From positions 1-21,169 of the forward strand of contig CALLKE010000083.1 of the NCBI GenBank assembly GCA_938008555.1: 21,169 nt of DNA. The letters run 5' to 3'. This document shows, one piece after another, positions 1 through 6,786 of the stretch. Within the stretch, counting starts at the first letter, position 1. Each line of letters begins with the position of its first letter. The translations under genes and the position numbers were made by a program. The stretch is from an uncultured Pedobacter sp. (GTDB lineage Bacteria; Bacteroidota; Bacteroidia; Sphingobacteriales; Sphingobacteriaceae). The notes beneath the pieces were generated by a model that was not told where the DNA came from, did not search any database, and saw only the letters and a list, made by a program, of their open reading frames with translations.

Positions 1-1
1 T

Positions 2-122
2 GCTTATCATGCGGAAATGAAATTTAGAAATAAATATGTAGGATCAGAAATGCCACCTTATAAGATAATTAAAATACATAAATGTGATAATTTCTTATTT
101 TCTCCTTACCGTTTTTTTTGAT
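2..122 (+). CDS. 3' end of an unknown protein (partial)
   Basis: This frame is open from the window edge to a TGA at 120-122 and encodes about 39 residues ending in SPYRFF. I recognise no domain. The main argument that it is real is position: the stop falls 4 nt before the CATAAC box that opens the attC-like hairpin, much as the methyltransferase stop lies 7 nt before the next CATAAC box. Genes in integron cassettes commonly end this way. The stretch is AT-rich and short, so a chance open frame cannot be excluded. Confidence 0.3.
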
Positions 123-126
123 GTGT

Positions 127-257
127 CATAACGGTTCGGGGCTTTGCGTTCGGGCGGGATTTGAAAAACGAAACTTTAATTTAAGCACAAATGATTGATA
201 GAGATACAAATGTTGAGGATAGCACGTCAGCCCGCCTGACGCAAAACCCTTGTTATG
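127..257. repeat. attC-like imperfect inverted repeat (cassette recombination site)
   Basis: Two arms fold into an interrupted hairpin. CATAAC (127-132) pairs with GTTATG (252-257). GGG, a C/A mismatch, then TTTGCG (139-148) pairs with CGCAAA, mismatch, CCC (240-249). GGCGGG (153-158) pairs with CCCGCC (231-236). The loop is about 70 nt, with unpaired bases between the blocks. Integron attC sites have this form: short outer boxes (R''/R'), inner boxes (L''/L'), bulges and a long variable loop. The right outer box reads GTTATGT, one base off the GTTRRRY consensus; the left outer box fits RYYYAAC less well. No integron-type integrase lies in the window, so this would be a site without its enzyme. 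Confidence 0.5.
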
Positions 258-892
258 TGCAGCCCTTTTCGGAAGTTTTCAATGAGGACTGCATACAGGT
301 TATGAAACGCTATCCTGACAAATTCTTTGACCTTGCTGTGGTTGACCCACCATACGGAATTGGAGCAAACAAAATGCAACTTGGCAATGGTAAACGTAAA
401 ATATACAGAGGCAAAAACGATTGGGATAACTCTATTCCTACTGCTGAATATTGGGAGCAATTATTTAGAGTGTCTAAAAATCAAATTGTTTGGGGTGGAA
501 ACTATATGACTGAACACCTGAAGCCAACTTCATCTTGGTTATTTTGGGATAAAGGAACTGGCGATAATGATTTTGCTGATGGAGAATTGGCTTGGACTTC
601 ATTTGGTGGAGCATTACGAAAAATAACCAAGAGTTGGGTTGGTGCAAACGCTAAAGATGGACTTGAACGAATACACCCAACTCAAAAACCGATTTATTTA
701 TATGATTGGATTTTTGATAGATACTGCAAAGAAGGCGATTTGATTTTAGATACTCATTTAGGAAGTGCCAGCAGTAGGATTTCAGCAAATAAAGCCAAGT
801 TGCGTTTTGTTGGTTGTGAAATTGATACTAAATATTTTAATGATGGAGAAGAAAGGTTCAAAGAATTTGTTTCACAGTTGCGGCTCTTTTAG
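191..892 (+). CDS. Orphan site-specific DNA methyltransferase (N6-adenine or N4-cytosine)
   Basis: The protein transfers a methyl group from S-adenosylmethionine to an exocyclic amino group of adenine or cytosine in DNA. Catalytic motif IV is DPPYG (residues 52-56), preceded by NEDCIQVM and FDLAVV. HPTQKP (162-167) leads into the AdoMet-binding region DTHLGS (187-192) and FVGCEID. The order, catalytic motif before AdoMet motif, is that of the beta group. At 233 residues it is normal for a compact solitary enzyme. No restriction endonuclease is nearby. The ATG at 191 lies in the loop of the attC-like hairpin, so the first 22 residues would be encoded by that site; an in-frame GTG at 257 (residue 23) would start inside the cassette and just before the conserved domain. 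Specificity cannot be read from sequence. Confidence 0.88.
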   Translation: MIDRDTNVEDSTSARLTQNPCYVQPFSEVFNEDCIQVMKRYPDKFFDLAVVDPPYGIGANKMQLGNGKRKIYRGKNDWDNSIPTAEYWEQLFRVSKNQIVWGGNYMTEHLKPTSSWLFWDKGTGDNDFADGELAWTSFGGALRKITKSWVGANAKDGLERIHPTQKPIYLYDWIFDRYCKEGDLILDTHLGSASSRISANKAKLRFVGCEIDTKYFNDGEERFKEFVSQLRLF

Positions 893-894
893 GG

Positions 895-905
895 TTGCAC
901 ATAAC
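895..905. repeat. Half attC-like box closing the methyltransferase cassette
   Basis: GTTGCACATAAC ends at 905, three bases after the methyltransferase stop. Its last ten bases are the exact reverse complement of the box that opens the cassette (GTTATGTGCA, 252-261). An attC site beginning here would need inner arms and a GTTATG box 60-140 nt further on. None is present: the DNA changes at once to AT-rich sequence leading into the recombinase gene. The site therefore appears truncated at 905/906. Confidence 0.45.
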
Positions 906-956
906 TACTATATGTATTATCTAATCATAATTAATTATAAACCAAAACATTAAAGT

Positions 957-1790
957 ATGGATATTCGAAAATGGTCTGATAAGTATTCGATAGACATTCG
1001 CTTACTTTACAACTCCGATAATACTCGCAAAAATTATATCAGTCAGGTAAACTGCTTCTTGGCACATTTCAAAAATGAGATAGAACCAAAATCGATCCCC
1101 AATGAAAAAATAAAACTTTGGCTACTAGAAGCTACTACTATCAATACAAGAAAACACAGATTATGTGCTATCAATAGCTTCTATAAGCACACAGTAGGTA
1201 TGCCATCCAAGATACAAAAAATTCCATATCCTAAAGCAGAGAAAAAGCTCCCTATCGTATTATCCAAAATTGAGATACAAAGGATGTTCGATGTATGTGA
1301 CAACTTAAAGCACAAAGTCATACTCAGTATTCTATATGCTTGTGGACTTCGTGTATCTGAATTGATTAATCTTAAATGGTCTCACATAGATAGGTCCAGG
1401 ATGATTATAAATATCATCGCTGGCAAAGGCAACAAGGATAGGCAAGTAATGCTGCCAGAATCATTGATACCATTGTTAGAAAAATACTATCGCGAATACA
1501 GATCAAAAGAATATGTACTCAACGGCCAAACTGATATCCAATATACTGATAGAAGTGTACTCCAGGTTGTAAAGCAACTTGCTGACAAAGCAGGGATACA
1601 CAAAAGAGTATATACGCACCTTATGCGTCATTGCTCATTCACGCATATGTGCGAAGGTGGTACGGATATAAATATCATCAAGGTATTAGCAGGTCATAAT
1701 AATGTAAAGACCACCATGATCTACACACACATGAGTCATAATATTATCTCTAATGTCAATAGTCCAATTAATGGAATATTACTAAATTAA
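957..1790 (+). CDS. XerC/D-like tyrosine recombinase
   Basis: The protein cuts and rejoins DNA through a phosphotyrosine link. An N-terminal SAM-like core-binding domain (about 1-90) is followed by a complete catalytic domain: R132 (GLRVSEL), K157 (GKGNKDR), H221 and R224 (HLMRH), H247 (AGH) and the nucleophile Y256 (IYTHMS). At 277 residues it has XerC/XerD size. It lacks the insert between the KGxKDR region and HxxR that marks integron integrases, so it is not IntI. It begins 51 nt after the truncated attC-like box and ends 17 nt before the first phage promoter. It could be an element's own integrase, a resolvase of phage multimers, or an invertase. It is clearly different from the integrase at the other end of the window. 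Confidence 0.88.
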   Translation: MDIRKWSDKYSIDIRLLYNSDNTRKNYISQVNCFLAHFKNEIEPKSIPNEKIKLWLLEATTINTRKHRLCAINSFYKHTVGMPSKIQKIPYPKAEKKLPIVLSKIEIQRMFDVCDNLKHKVILSILYACGLRVSELINLKWSHIDRSRMIINIIAGKGNKDRQVMLPESLIPLLEKYYREYRSKEYVLNGQTDIQYTDRSVLQVVKQLADKAGIHKRVYTHLMRHCSFTHMCEGGTDINIIKVLAGHNNVKTTMIYTHMSHNIISNVNSPINGILLN

Positions 1791-1807
1791 CAAACCCATC
1801 TTCCATA

Positions 1808-1852
1808 CGTTACATCCCGTAACAAGACCACACTACAATCTACTCATCTTTG
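1808..1852 (+). promoter_or_regulatory. Phage promoter P1, copy 1 of a repeated promoter
   Basis: CGTTACATCCCGTAAC (1808-1823), an inverted repeat GTTAC-N5-GTAAC, lies 25 nt before TTTG (1849-1852). The -7 region reads CATCTTTG, close to the Bacteroidota TAnnTTTG. No TTTG-type -33 box is present at the usual distance. The start codon at 1871 lies 22 nt from the first T of TTTG, so the leader is very short. The same element at the same spacing occurs at 4003 and 6738. Confidence 0.7.
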
Positions 1853-1870
1853 TGTCACACACAAGGATAT

Positions 1871-2137
1871 ATGGCAGCAATCACATCAGTAGAATACAGT
1901 AAGAATATCAATCGACTAGCAGCCACAGAACAAAATGCAGACTCACCAGCTGCAAAGCTGCTTACATTGCTAGACAATAGCCAAGACCTATTATTCCAGG
2001 GCAAAGATTATATCCAACCCATCAAGATATATCAGGTAAGCCGTATATACAAGCTAGCCAAGATATGTCTGCAGATCATCACACTGATATGGCCATATCT
2101 CCGCACCATTATTCCTTTACTCAAAAAAATATTTTAA
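1871..2137 (+). CDS. Small phage protein with C-terminal hydrophobic segment
   Basis: I do not recognise this 88-residue protein. The frame is open from 1850, but a TTG there lies in the -7 box of P1, so the ATG at 1871 is preferred; the gene downstream of P2 has the same 22-nt spacing. The N-terminal half is polar. The last 35 residues (from YKLAKICLQII to PLLKKIF) form one hydrophobic helix with lysines at both ends, fit for membrane insertion. It is the first gene of a three-gene block with a holin-like protein 2 nt behind it, so a role in lysis or membrane control is a guess from context. Confidence 0.6.
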   Translation: MAAITSVEYSKNINRLAATEQNADSPAAKLLTLLDNSQDLLFQGKDYIQPIKIYQVSRIYKLAKICLQIITLIWPYLRTIIPLLKKIF

Positions 2138-2138
2138 C

Positions 2139-2399
2139 ATGTCAGATTTTATCGTAGAGCTTTTAGTTCGATTATTTTCCAAGACACCTTGGTTTTTCAA
2201 AGTAGTGCAGATCATCAGTGCAGTAGCATTGGTAGTATCAGGATTGCCACAGCTACTTGCGCAGTCTGGTGTCAATATACCTGAAGCGTGGACAGGCACA
2301 GTAGCACAGATAGTGAGTATCGCTTCTATGGTAGCGCTATTTCTAGCACAACTCACCACTACTACCAAGGTCAAGGCAGAAGAAAGTCTAAGAGACTAA
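2139..2399 (+). CDS. Holin-like two-helix membrane protein
   Basis: This 86-residue protein has two hydrophobic segments (about residues 18-41 and 55-75) joined by a short turn (GVNIPEAWTG), and a charged C-terminus ending KAEESLRD. Size and layout fit a class II holin, which would form the inner-membrane lesion that releases or activates the endolysin. Holins share little sequence, so this rests on topology and on neighbouring small membrane genes. It starts 2 nt after the previous stop. Its position before the portal, far from the tail genes where a Bacteroidota phage lysis block is often found, is unusual. Confidence 0.5.
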   Translation: MSDFIVELLVRLFSKTPWFFKVVQIISAVALVVSGLPQLLAQSGVNIPEAWTGTVAQIVSIASMVALFLAQLTTTTKVKAEESLRD

Positions 2400-2406
2400 T
2401 TAAGAT

Positions 2407-2730
2407 TTGGAAGATATTTCGACCATTGGCATCATTGCGGCTGTAGTCACAGCTGTTACAGGATTCTTGATTGGTAAATCAGGCGTCTTGACTCGTATTT
2501 TCGACACACGCATCCGACGTATTGAAAATAATCAACAGAAAGAGAGCAATATGATAGATGATGCCATCAAAGAAAATAAGGAGCTAAGAGATGAAGTAGC
2601 AACACTCAGTAAAAAAGTGACAATGCTAGAAAGCCAAATAAAAGAGTATCAGACACACATGTCGCTCATTGTAGAATATCTCAAAAAACTGGATGTAACA
2701 GATCCATTCATAGACAAACTCGTCAAGTGA
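2407..2730 (+). CDS. Membrane-anchored coiled-coil protein (spanin- or holin-accessory-like)
   Basis: The protein is 107 residues. One transmembrane segment (about residues 5-25, with IGIIAAVVTAVTGFLIG) is followed by basic residues and a heptad-patterned, charged helix (about 34-95). This N-in, coiled-coil-out shape resembles inner-membrane spanins and similar small lysis proteins, but no family was recognised. The start is odd: an in-frame TAA at 2401-2403 leaves only TTG at 2407 as start if the transmembrane segment is to be kept. The TGA stop overlaps the GTG start of the portal gene, which implies translational coupling. Confidence 0.5.
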   Translation: MEDISTIGIIAAVVTAVTGFLIGKSGVLTRIFDTRIRRIENNQQKESNMIDDAIKENKELRDEVATLSKKVTMLESQIKEYQTHMSLIVEYLKKLDVTDPFIDKLVK

Positions 2731-3974
2731 CAAAAAGAGACACCATACAAAGGCTGTTTGGTATAAAAGAAACCAAAGTAGTATCAAGGTCATCATCAGG
2801 CAATGGTAATGGATTTTGGTCTATTTTTGGCAACAATGCCACCACCGTCACAGGTCCGCTTGATGGACTTGGTGTATCTACAGTCTATGCCTGTGTCGAT
2901 ACTATATCTAGGACCATCGCTACACTACCTACTACCATTCGACAGATCAATCCAGATGGTACCAAGGTAGACGCCGTCACACATACACAGTATGACCTAT
3001 GGACCAGAGAGCCAGACTACAATGTCACACCATACAACTTTAAGCGTGATCTGATAGTAGATTTTTTGCTATGGGGAAATGCCTACGCGCTACCTATATC
3101 CAACACACGCGGCCAGATCATCAGATATAAATATATCCAGCCATGGGATATGTATCCGTGGCGTGATGGCAATGGTGATCTATGGTACAACTGTTATGAT
3201 CGCATGTATGCAGGTGTTTATCGCCCATCCGAAGTCATCCACCTGCGAGACATCGGACGTGACGATATAGGATATAGCAAGATCCACCTTCATGCCACTA
3301 CAGTAGGCAAAGAGAAAGCTGCAGCCAAGTTTATCAATACATTCTATACCAACGGAATGTTCCTAGGTGGAGTAGTAGAATATCCAGAGAGTAGCGCACA
3401 GCTCACACCAGATCAGATCAGCAATCTACGCACACATTTCCGTGATATATATGGTGGTGTAGAGAAAGGCGGACAGATAGGCATCATCACCGGTGGTGGA
3501 CAGCTCAAGCAATTTAAAAACGAAATGCCACTATCCAACGCACAATATGTAGAGTCATCAGGACTCAACAAAAAAGAGATATGTAGTATCTTCAATGTAC
3601 CACCACCAAAGATAGGATTTACAGAAGGTACACCATACAATAGCTTGGAAGCGCTCAATACCGATTACTGGCAAAATTGTATTCTACCCATCGTCACCAT
3701 GATGGAGCAAGAATTCAATCTAAAAGCGTTCACACCAGGAGAGCGCTGTTATCTCAATCATAATTATGATAATATCCTACTCACCGACACAGCCACAAAA
3801 GGCGACTACTACCAGAAGATGTTCAATATCGGTGTGCTAAATAGAAATGAGATCCGTGACCGTATGGAGCTAAATGCAGTACCATATGGAGATGAGTACT
3901 TCATACAAGGCAATAATATGATTACTGTAGAGAAGGCAGTCAATCAAGAAGCAGCAAAGGAAATTACTAATTAA
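2727..3974 (+). CDS. Portal protein, HK97 family
   Basis: The protein forms the dodecameric ring at one capsid vertex through which DNA enters and leaves and to which the tail attaches. At 415 residues it has normal HK97-portal size. Typical segments include the start of the core (STVYACVDTISRTIATLP), DLIVDFLLWGNAYALP, the PSEVIHLRDI region, KEICSIFNVPPPKIG and the end region with GDEYF. It starts at GTG 2727 within a GTGA overlap with the gene before it. The last codons (EITN) and stop lie in an AATTACTAATT repeat, so the very C-terminus is probably set by that repeat. A terminase large subunit would normally be directly upstream; here its place is taken by the recombinase and small membrane genes. 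Confidence 0.95.
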   Translation: MTKRDTIQRLFGIKETKVVSRSSSGNGNGFWSIFGNNATTVTGPLDGLGVSTVYACVDTISRTIATLPTTIRQINPDGTKVDAVTHTQYDLWTREPDYNVTPYNFKRDLIVDFLLWGNAYALPISNTRGQIIRYKYIQPWDMYPWRDGNGDLWYNCYDRMYAGVYRPSEVIHLRDIGRDDIGYSKIHLHATTVGKEKAAAKFINTFYTNGMFLGGVVEYPESSAQLTPDQISNLRTHFRDIYGGVEKGGQIGIITGGGQLKQFKNEMPLSNAQYVESSGLNKKEICSIFNVPPPKIGFTEGTPYNSLEALNTDYWQNCILPIVTMMEQEFNLKAFTPGERCYLNHNYDNILLTDTATKGDYYQKMFNIGVLNRNEIRDRMELNAVPYGDEYFIQGNNMITVEKAVNQEAAKEITN

Positions 3975-4000
3975 CAATTACTAATTAGTATTTTTTTTTC
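3962..4000. repeat. AATTACTAATT direct repeat with T-run
   Basis: AATTACTAATT occurs at 3962-3972 and 3976-3986, the first copy overlapping the portal stop. The palindrome ACTAATTAGT (3980-3989) follows, then nine or more T bases. It might work as a weak terminator, but the stem is all A/T. The same 11-mer recurs as an inverted pair at 6699-6730, again just upstream of a P-type promoter. Confidence 0.45.
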
Positions 4001-4002
4001 AT

Positions 4003-4047
4003 CGTTACATCCCGTAACATCTACCCATTTATATCAATCCATCTTTG
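4003..4047 (+). promoter_or_regulatory. Phage promoter P2, copy 2 of the repeated promoter
   Basis: CGTTACATCCCGTAAC (4003-4018) is followed after exactly 25 nt by TTTG (4044-4047) within CATCTTTGTAC. The ATG of the protease at 4066 is 22 nt from the first T of TTTG, as at P1. It should drive the protease-capsid pair separately from the portal. Confidence 0.7.
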
Positions 4048-4065
4048 TACTACACAACGCAAAGC

Positions 4066-4698
4066 ATGGACATAGAAAATAGACTCTATCACAAAAGAGT
4101 AGAAAATATAGTGCCACGTGCCATGACCGATGATCAAGGCAAGGAGTATTATGAGTTTGAGCTTTCCAATGAGCTGGCAGATCAGCACCGTACAGTTTTC
4201 CGAATGAATGGTGGCAATATCACAGACTTTAATTCTGATCCTATAGTGACGTATGGACATCCATCATTCGATAGTACTGATCCTGATGATGTGATCGGTA
4301 CTGGTCCAGCATTCTTTCAGGATGGGAAGCTCATAGGCCGATTCTATCCAGAGGAAGGAGACGACAATCCAAAAGCCAAAAAGGTAGTATCCAAGATAAA
4401 GCAAGGTATGATACGCTCAGCATCCATAGTAGCCGAGATCGTACAGCATACCCGTGGCGCAAAAGACAAAGGCGAAGATCCTAATCTCGTTTATTTCCGC
4501 AATTGGAATCTACTCATGTGGGGCATCGTCATGAAAGGCTCCAACCCGAAGGCAAAACTCCGCACACAAGCCAGAGCGCTAGAGTTTTACAACTCCGCAG
4601 AGGCACAGGAACAAACACAAGATACAGATACATCACATCTCGCAGCTACAAGCCTACTCACGGAGCAAAGGCTCAGACTATTGAAGATGGATATATAG
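4066..4698 (+). CDS. Prohead maturation protease, HK97 type (peptidase S78-like)
   Basis: The protein cleaves the N-terminal scaffold part of the capsid protein during head maturation. The protease core has NSDPIVTYGHP with likely catalytic H65, DDVIGTG, then KIKQGMIRSAS with likely catalytic serine S118 or S120. The polar C-terminal tail (Q/T-rich) is usual for self-removed regions. It is 210 residues from ATG 4066, 22 nt downstream of the P2 TTTG; the longer frame from 4045 would start inside the promoter. The capsid gene follows after 58 nt, the usual order. Confidence 0.88.
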   Translation: MDIENRLYHKRVENIVPRAMTDDQGKEYYEFELSNELADQHRTVFRMNGGNITDFNSDPIVTYGHPSFDSTDPDDVIGTGPAFFQDGKLIGRFYPEEGDDNPKAKKVVSKIKQGMIRSASIVAEIVQHTRGAKDKGEDPNLVYFRNWNLLMWGIVMKGSNPKAKLRTQARALEFYNSAEAQEQTQDTDTSHLAATSLLTEQRLRLLKMDI

Positions 4699-4756
4699 CA
4701 GCTCGGTTGCACCAATCAAACATTATTCACAACACACAAAAAAAACATTCTTAGTA

Positions 4757-6040
4757 ATGAAAACATTAAAGGAATTGCAGAATGAAAGGGCGCAAATAGA
4801 GAGCCGCAATACATTCTTTGCAAACAAAATCAAAAATAACGAGACACTCACCGCTGATGAACTCACAGAGATGCGTGGTTTAACTGCCAAACTTGATGCC
4901 CTAGAGACAGACCTAGCAGACGCCAAAGCAGCTGAAGACGTCGTGAAACGTGCAGCACAAGCGGAGTCAGAAAGATTAGGTCATAGAAGACCAGAGAGAC
5001 CGACCACAGATGAAGAAAAACTCCAGAAGGCATTCTCTATCACTAGAGCATTGCAGATGCAGGCACAAAAAACGCCTTACGCTGGTGCAGAGAAAGAAGC
5101 ACATGAGGAAGGATTGAAAATAGCGAGAGATTGTAATATTCCATCTTCAGGTGGTGTGATGATCCCAGATATGGTATATCGTTCTGATTATGCAACTGCA
5201 CTAGATGCTGGTAATCTTGGTAAGACACAGACCTTATCTACAGCAGAAGGATATAAGCAAGTATTATTTGCAGAGCAATTGGGCGCAACCATGCACACTG
5301 GTCTTGTAGGCATAGCAAAGCTGCCTATTGCAGACATGACCGCAGTAGCTGGCTTTGTTGCAGAAAACGGCAACTTTGGTGCAGTAGCTGCAAATGTGAG
5401 AGCTAAAACGCTTGAGCCAAAAGCAATCTTGGCAAAAACCACAAGCGGATGGTACTTGCAGGCACAAGCTGGTCCCGAAGCAGACAGGATTTTGAGATTG
5501 ACGCTCGATAGAGCAAGAATCAACGCTATCAATGCCAATTTGATCAAAGCCATAGGAGCGGCCGCACCTGTAGGTATGCTTGACGATACTGATGTGACGG
5601 ATGTTACTTCAGCAAATGGTCAGGCTATTACCAGGGCATTGATATTGACCATGCTCAATGCGCCAGCGAGCAACAATGCAGAAGGTACCATGCCAGCATG
5701 GGTGACATCACCTACTATGCGTGCCAAATTAATGGCATTGGCAGTAGATGCAGGATCTGGATTGTTTGAGTGGAACGAAAATATCTTGGACATGTTCAAG
5801 GGTCACAAGGCACACGTCACTACATTCTCACCTATCAACCTTACAAAAGGCTCAGGATCAAACCTGCAATCCATTTTGTTTGGTTACTGGAAAGAATTGC
5901 ACATGGCCACTTGGGGCGTACGTGAGTTGATCGTGGACAAAGCAAGTTCAGATTTAGGTACAGTGACCAAAGAAGTGTCTTTTGCAGATTGGGCTTTGGC
6001 CAATCCTAAAGCTATCGTCAAAGGATATTTCACAGCATAA
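4757..6040 (+). CDS. Major capsid protein, HK97 fold
   Basis: This is the main shell protein of the head. The first 75 residues are a charged coiled coil (LKELQNERAQIESRN to AQAESERLG), the pattern of the removable delta/scaffolding domain of HK97-type capsid proteins. The rest is a mixed domain with E-loop-like and A-domain-like regions; GGVMIPDMVYRSDYATAL resembles the usual entry to the mature shell domain. The length of 427 residues, the position right after the protease and the hairpin terminator right behind all fit. There is no clear ribosome binding site in front of ATG 4757. Confidence 0.9.
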   Translation: MKTLKELQNERAQIESRNTFFANKIKNNETLTADELTEMRGLTAKLDALETDLADAKAAEDVVKRAAQAESERLGHRRPERPTTDEEKLQKAFSITRALQMQAQKTPYAGAEKEAHEEGLKIARDCNIPSSGGVMIPDMVYRSDYATALDAGNLGKTQTLSTAEGYKQVLFAEQLGATMHTGLVGIAKLPIADMTAVAGFVAENGNFGAVAANVRAKTLEPKAILAKTTSGWYLQAQAGPEADRILRLTLDRARINAINANLIKAIGAAAPVGMLDDTDVTDVTSANGQAITRALILTMLNAPASNNAEGTMPAWVTSPTMRAKLMALAVDAGSGLFEWNENILDMFKGHKAHVTTFSPINLTKGSGSNLQSILFGYWKELHMATWGVRELIVDKASSDLGTVTKEVSFADWALANPKAIVKGYFTA

Positions 6041-6080
6041 GCAGCTTTTCATTATTTTCATACTCAGATCATTTTGTTAG

Positions 6081-6116
6081 AGAGTCGGGTTTCGGGGGAA
6101 TTCCCGACTCTTTTTT
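6081..6116 (+). terminator. Rho-independent terminator after the capsid gene
   Basis: A perfect 9-bp stem, AGAGTCGGG (6081-6089) with CCCGACTCT (6103-6111), has a 13-nt loop and runs into six T bases. It sits 40 nt after the capsid stop. The downstream connector frame is open across it, but the true start is probably ATG 6134 beyond the hairpin. No promoter is seen between 6117 and 6133, so partial read-through must supply the connector gene. Confidence 0.88.
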
Positions 6117-6133
6117 ATAAAATAATACGCACA

Positions 6134-6688
6134 ATGCAATACATAGCAAAAGACAATGCTGGATATACAGAGATCGTCACACCTGCCGATGTGATAGAGC
6201 ACTGCTACCTACCGAGCGATGCATCTACATCGCAGCTCAATGTATGGATCAAGATAGCTCGCAGATGGGTAGAGCGGCATTGCAGTATAGCGCTAGTAGC
6301 CAAGACCGTACAAGTATCGTATAAAGAATTTCCATCATCAGGACTTGGTCCTTTGTTCCTACCACTAGCGACGGAGAGCGCTGCCATCACATCTATGACC
6401 TATCTATCTACAGAAGGAGATACTACCACTATCGAAGCTGACAATATCGTCCTTTGCAATATAGCTACACCACCATACATCACGCCCAAGGTAACCGCAT
6501 GGCCCACATCAGGTAGTAATATCATCATCACCTACACTGCCACACAGCATTATGACTATGATATCTACAAGCCCGCTATCATGATGTTAGTAGCGCATCT
6601 TGCCGAAAATAGGGAGATCGTAGAGAGCAAATTTAGCAACTCACTCACCAATCTACTAGCACCACTCAGAGTGTTTTATCAACCGTAA
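6134..6688 (+). CDS. Head-tail connector, gp6/phiE125 gp8-like
   Basis: The protein likely forms the adaptor ring beneath the portal. An N-terminal helical part (TPADVIEHCYLPS..., then IKIARRWVERHCSIAL) is followed by FLPLATESAAITSMTY and a TEGDTTTI turn, the usual layout of this connector family (helices pairing in a ring, then a 'P-v-x-s-V-Y' strand region). It is 184 residues from ATG 6134. A longer frame begins at TTG 6074, but that start would put the terminator hairpin inside the coding sequence and is rejected. Confidence 0.8.
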   Translation: MQYIAKDNAGYTEIVTPADVIEHCYLPSDASTSQLNVWIKIARRWVERHCSIALVAKTVQVSYKEFPSSGLGPLFLPLATESAAITSMTYLSTEGDTTTIEADNIVLCNIATPPYITPKVTAWPTSGSNIIITYTATQHYDYDIYKPAIMMLVAHLAENREIVESKFSNSLTNLLAPLRVFYQP

Positions 6689-6698
6689 AGCCTTTACA

Positions 6699-6730
6699 AA
6701 TTAGTAATTACGAATTGTAAATTACTAATT
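6699..6730. repeat. AATTAGTAATT / AATTACTAATT inverted repeat
   Basis: AATTAGTAATT (6699-6709) and AATTACTAATT (6720-6730) are perfect 11-bp inverted arms with a 10-nt loop. They start 10 nt after the connector stop. There is no T-run after it, so it is a poor terminator. The same 11-mer appears as direct repeats before P2. Confidence 0.6.
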
Positions 6731-6737
6731 ATCCACA

Positions 6738-6782
6738 CGTTACATCCCGTAACAACTACCCATATCTACATGCCTACATTTG
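6738..6782 (+). promoter_or_regulatory. Phage promoter P3, copy 3 of the repeated promoter
   Basis: CGTTACATCCCGTAAC (6738-6753) lies 25 nt before TTTG (6779-6782). Here the -7 box is TACATTTG, an exact TAnnTTTG match. The ATG at 6787 is only 4 nt downstream, so the first transcript is probably leaderless or nearly so. Confidence 0.72.
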
Positions 6783-6786
6783 TACT

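Noticed and set aside
191..892. Restriction-modification system
   Set aside because: Only a methyltransferase is present; neither neighbour resembles a restriction enzyme or specificity subunit.
957..1790. Integron integrase (IntI) beside the attC-like site
   Set aside because: The protein lacks the extra segment typical of IntI between KGxKDR and HxxR and has XerC/D length.
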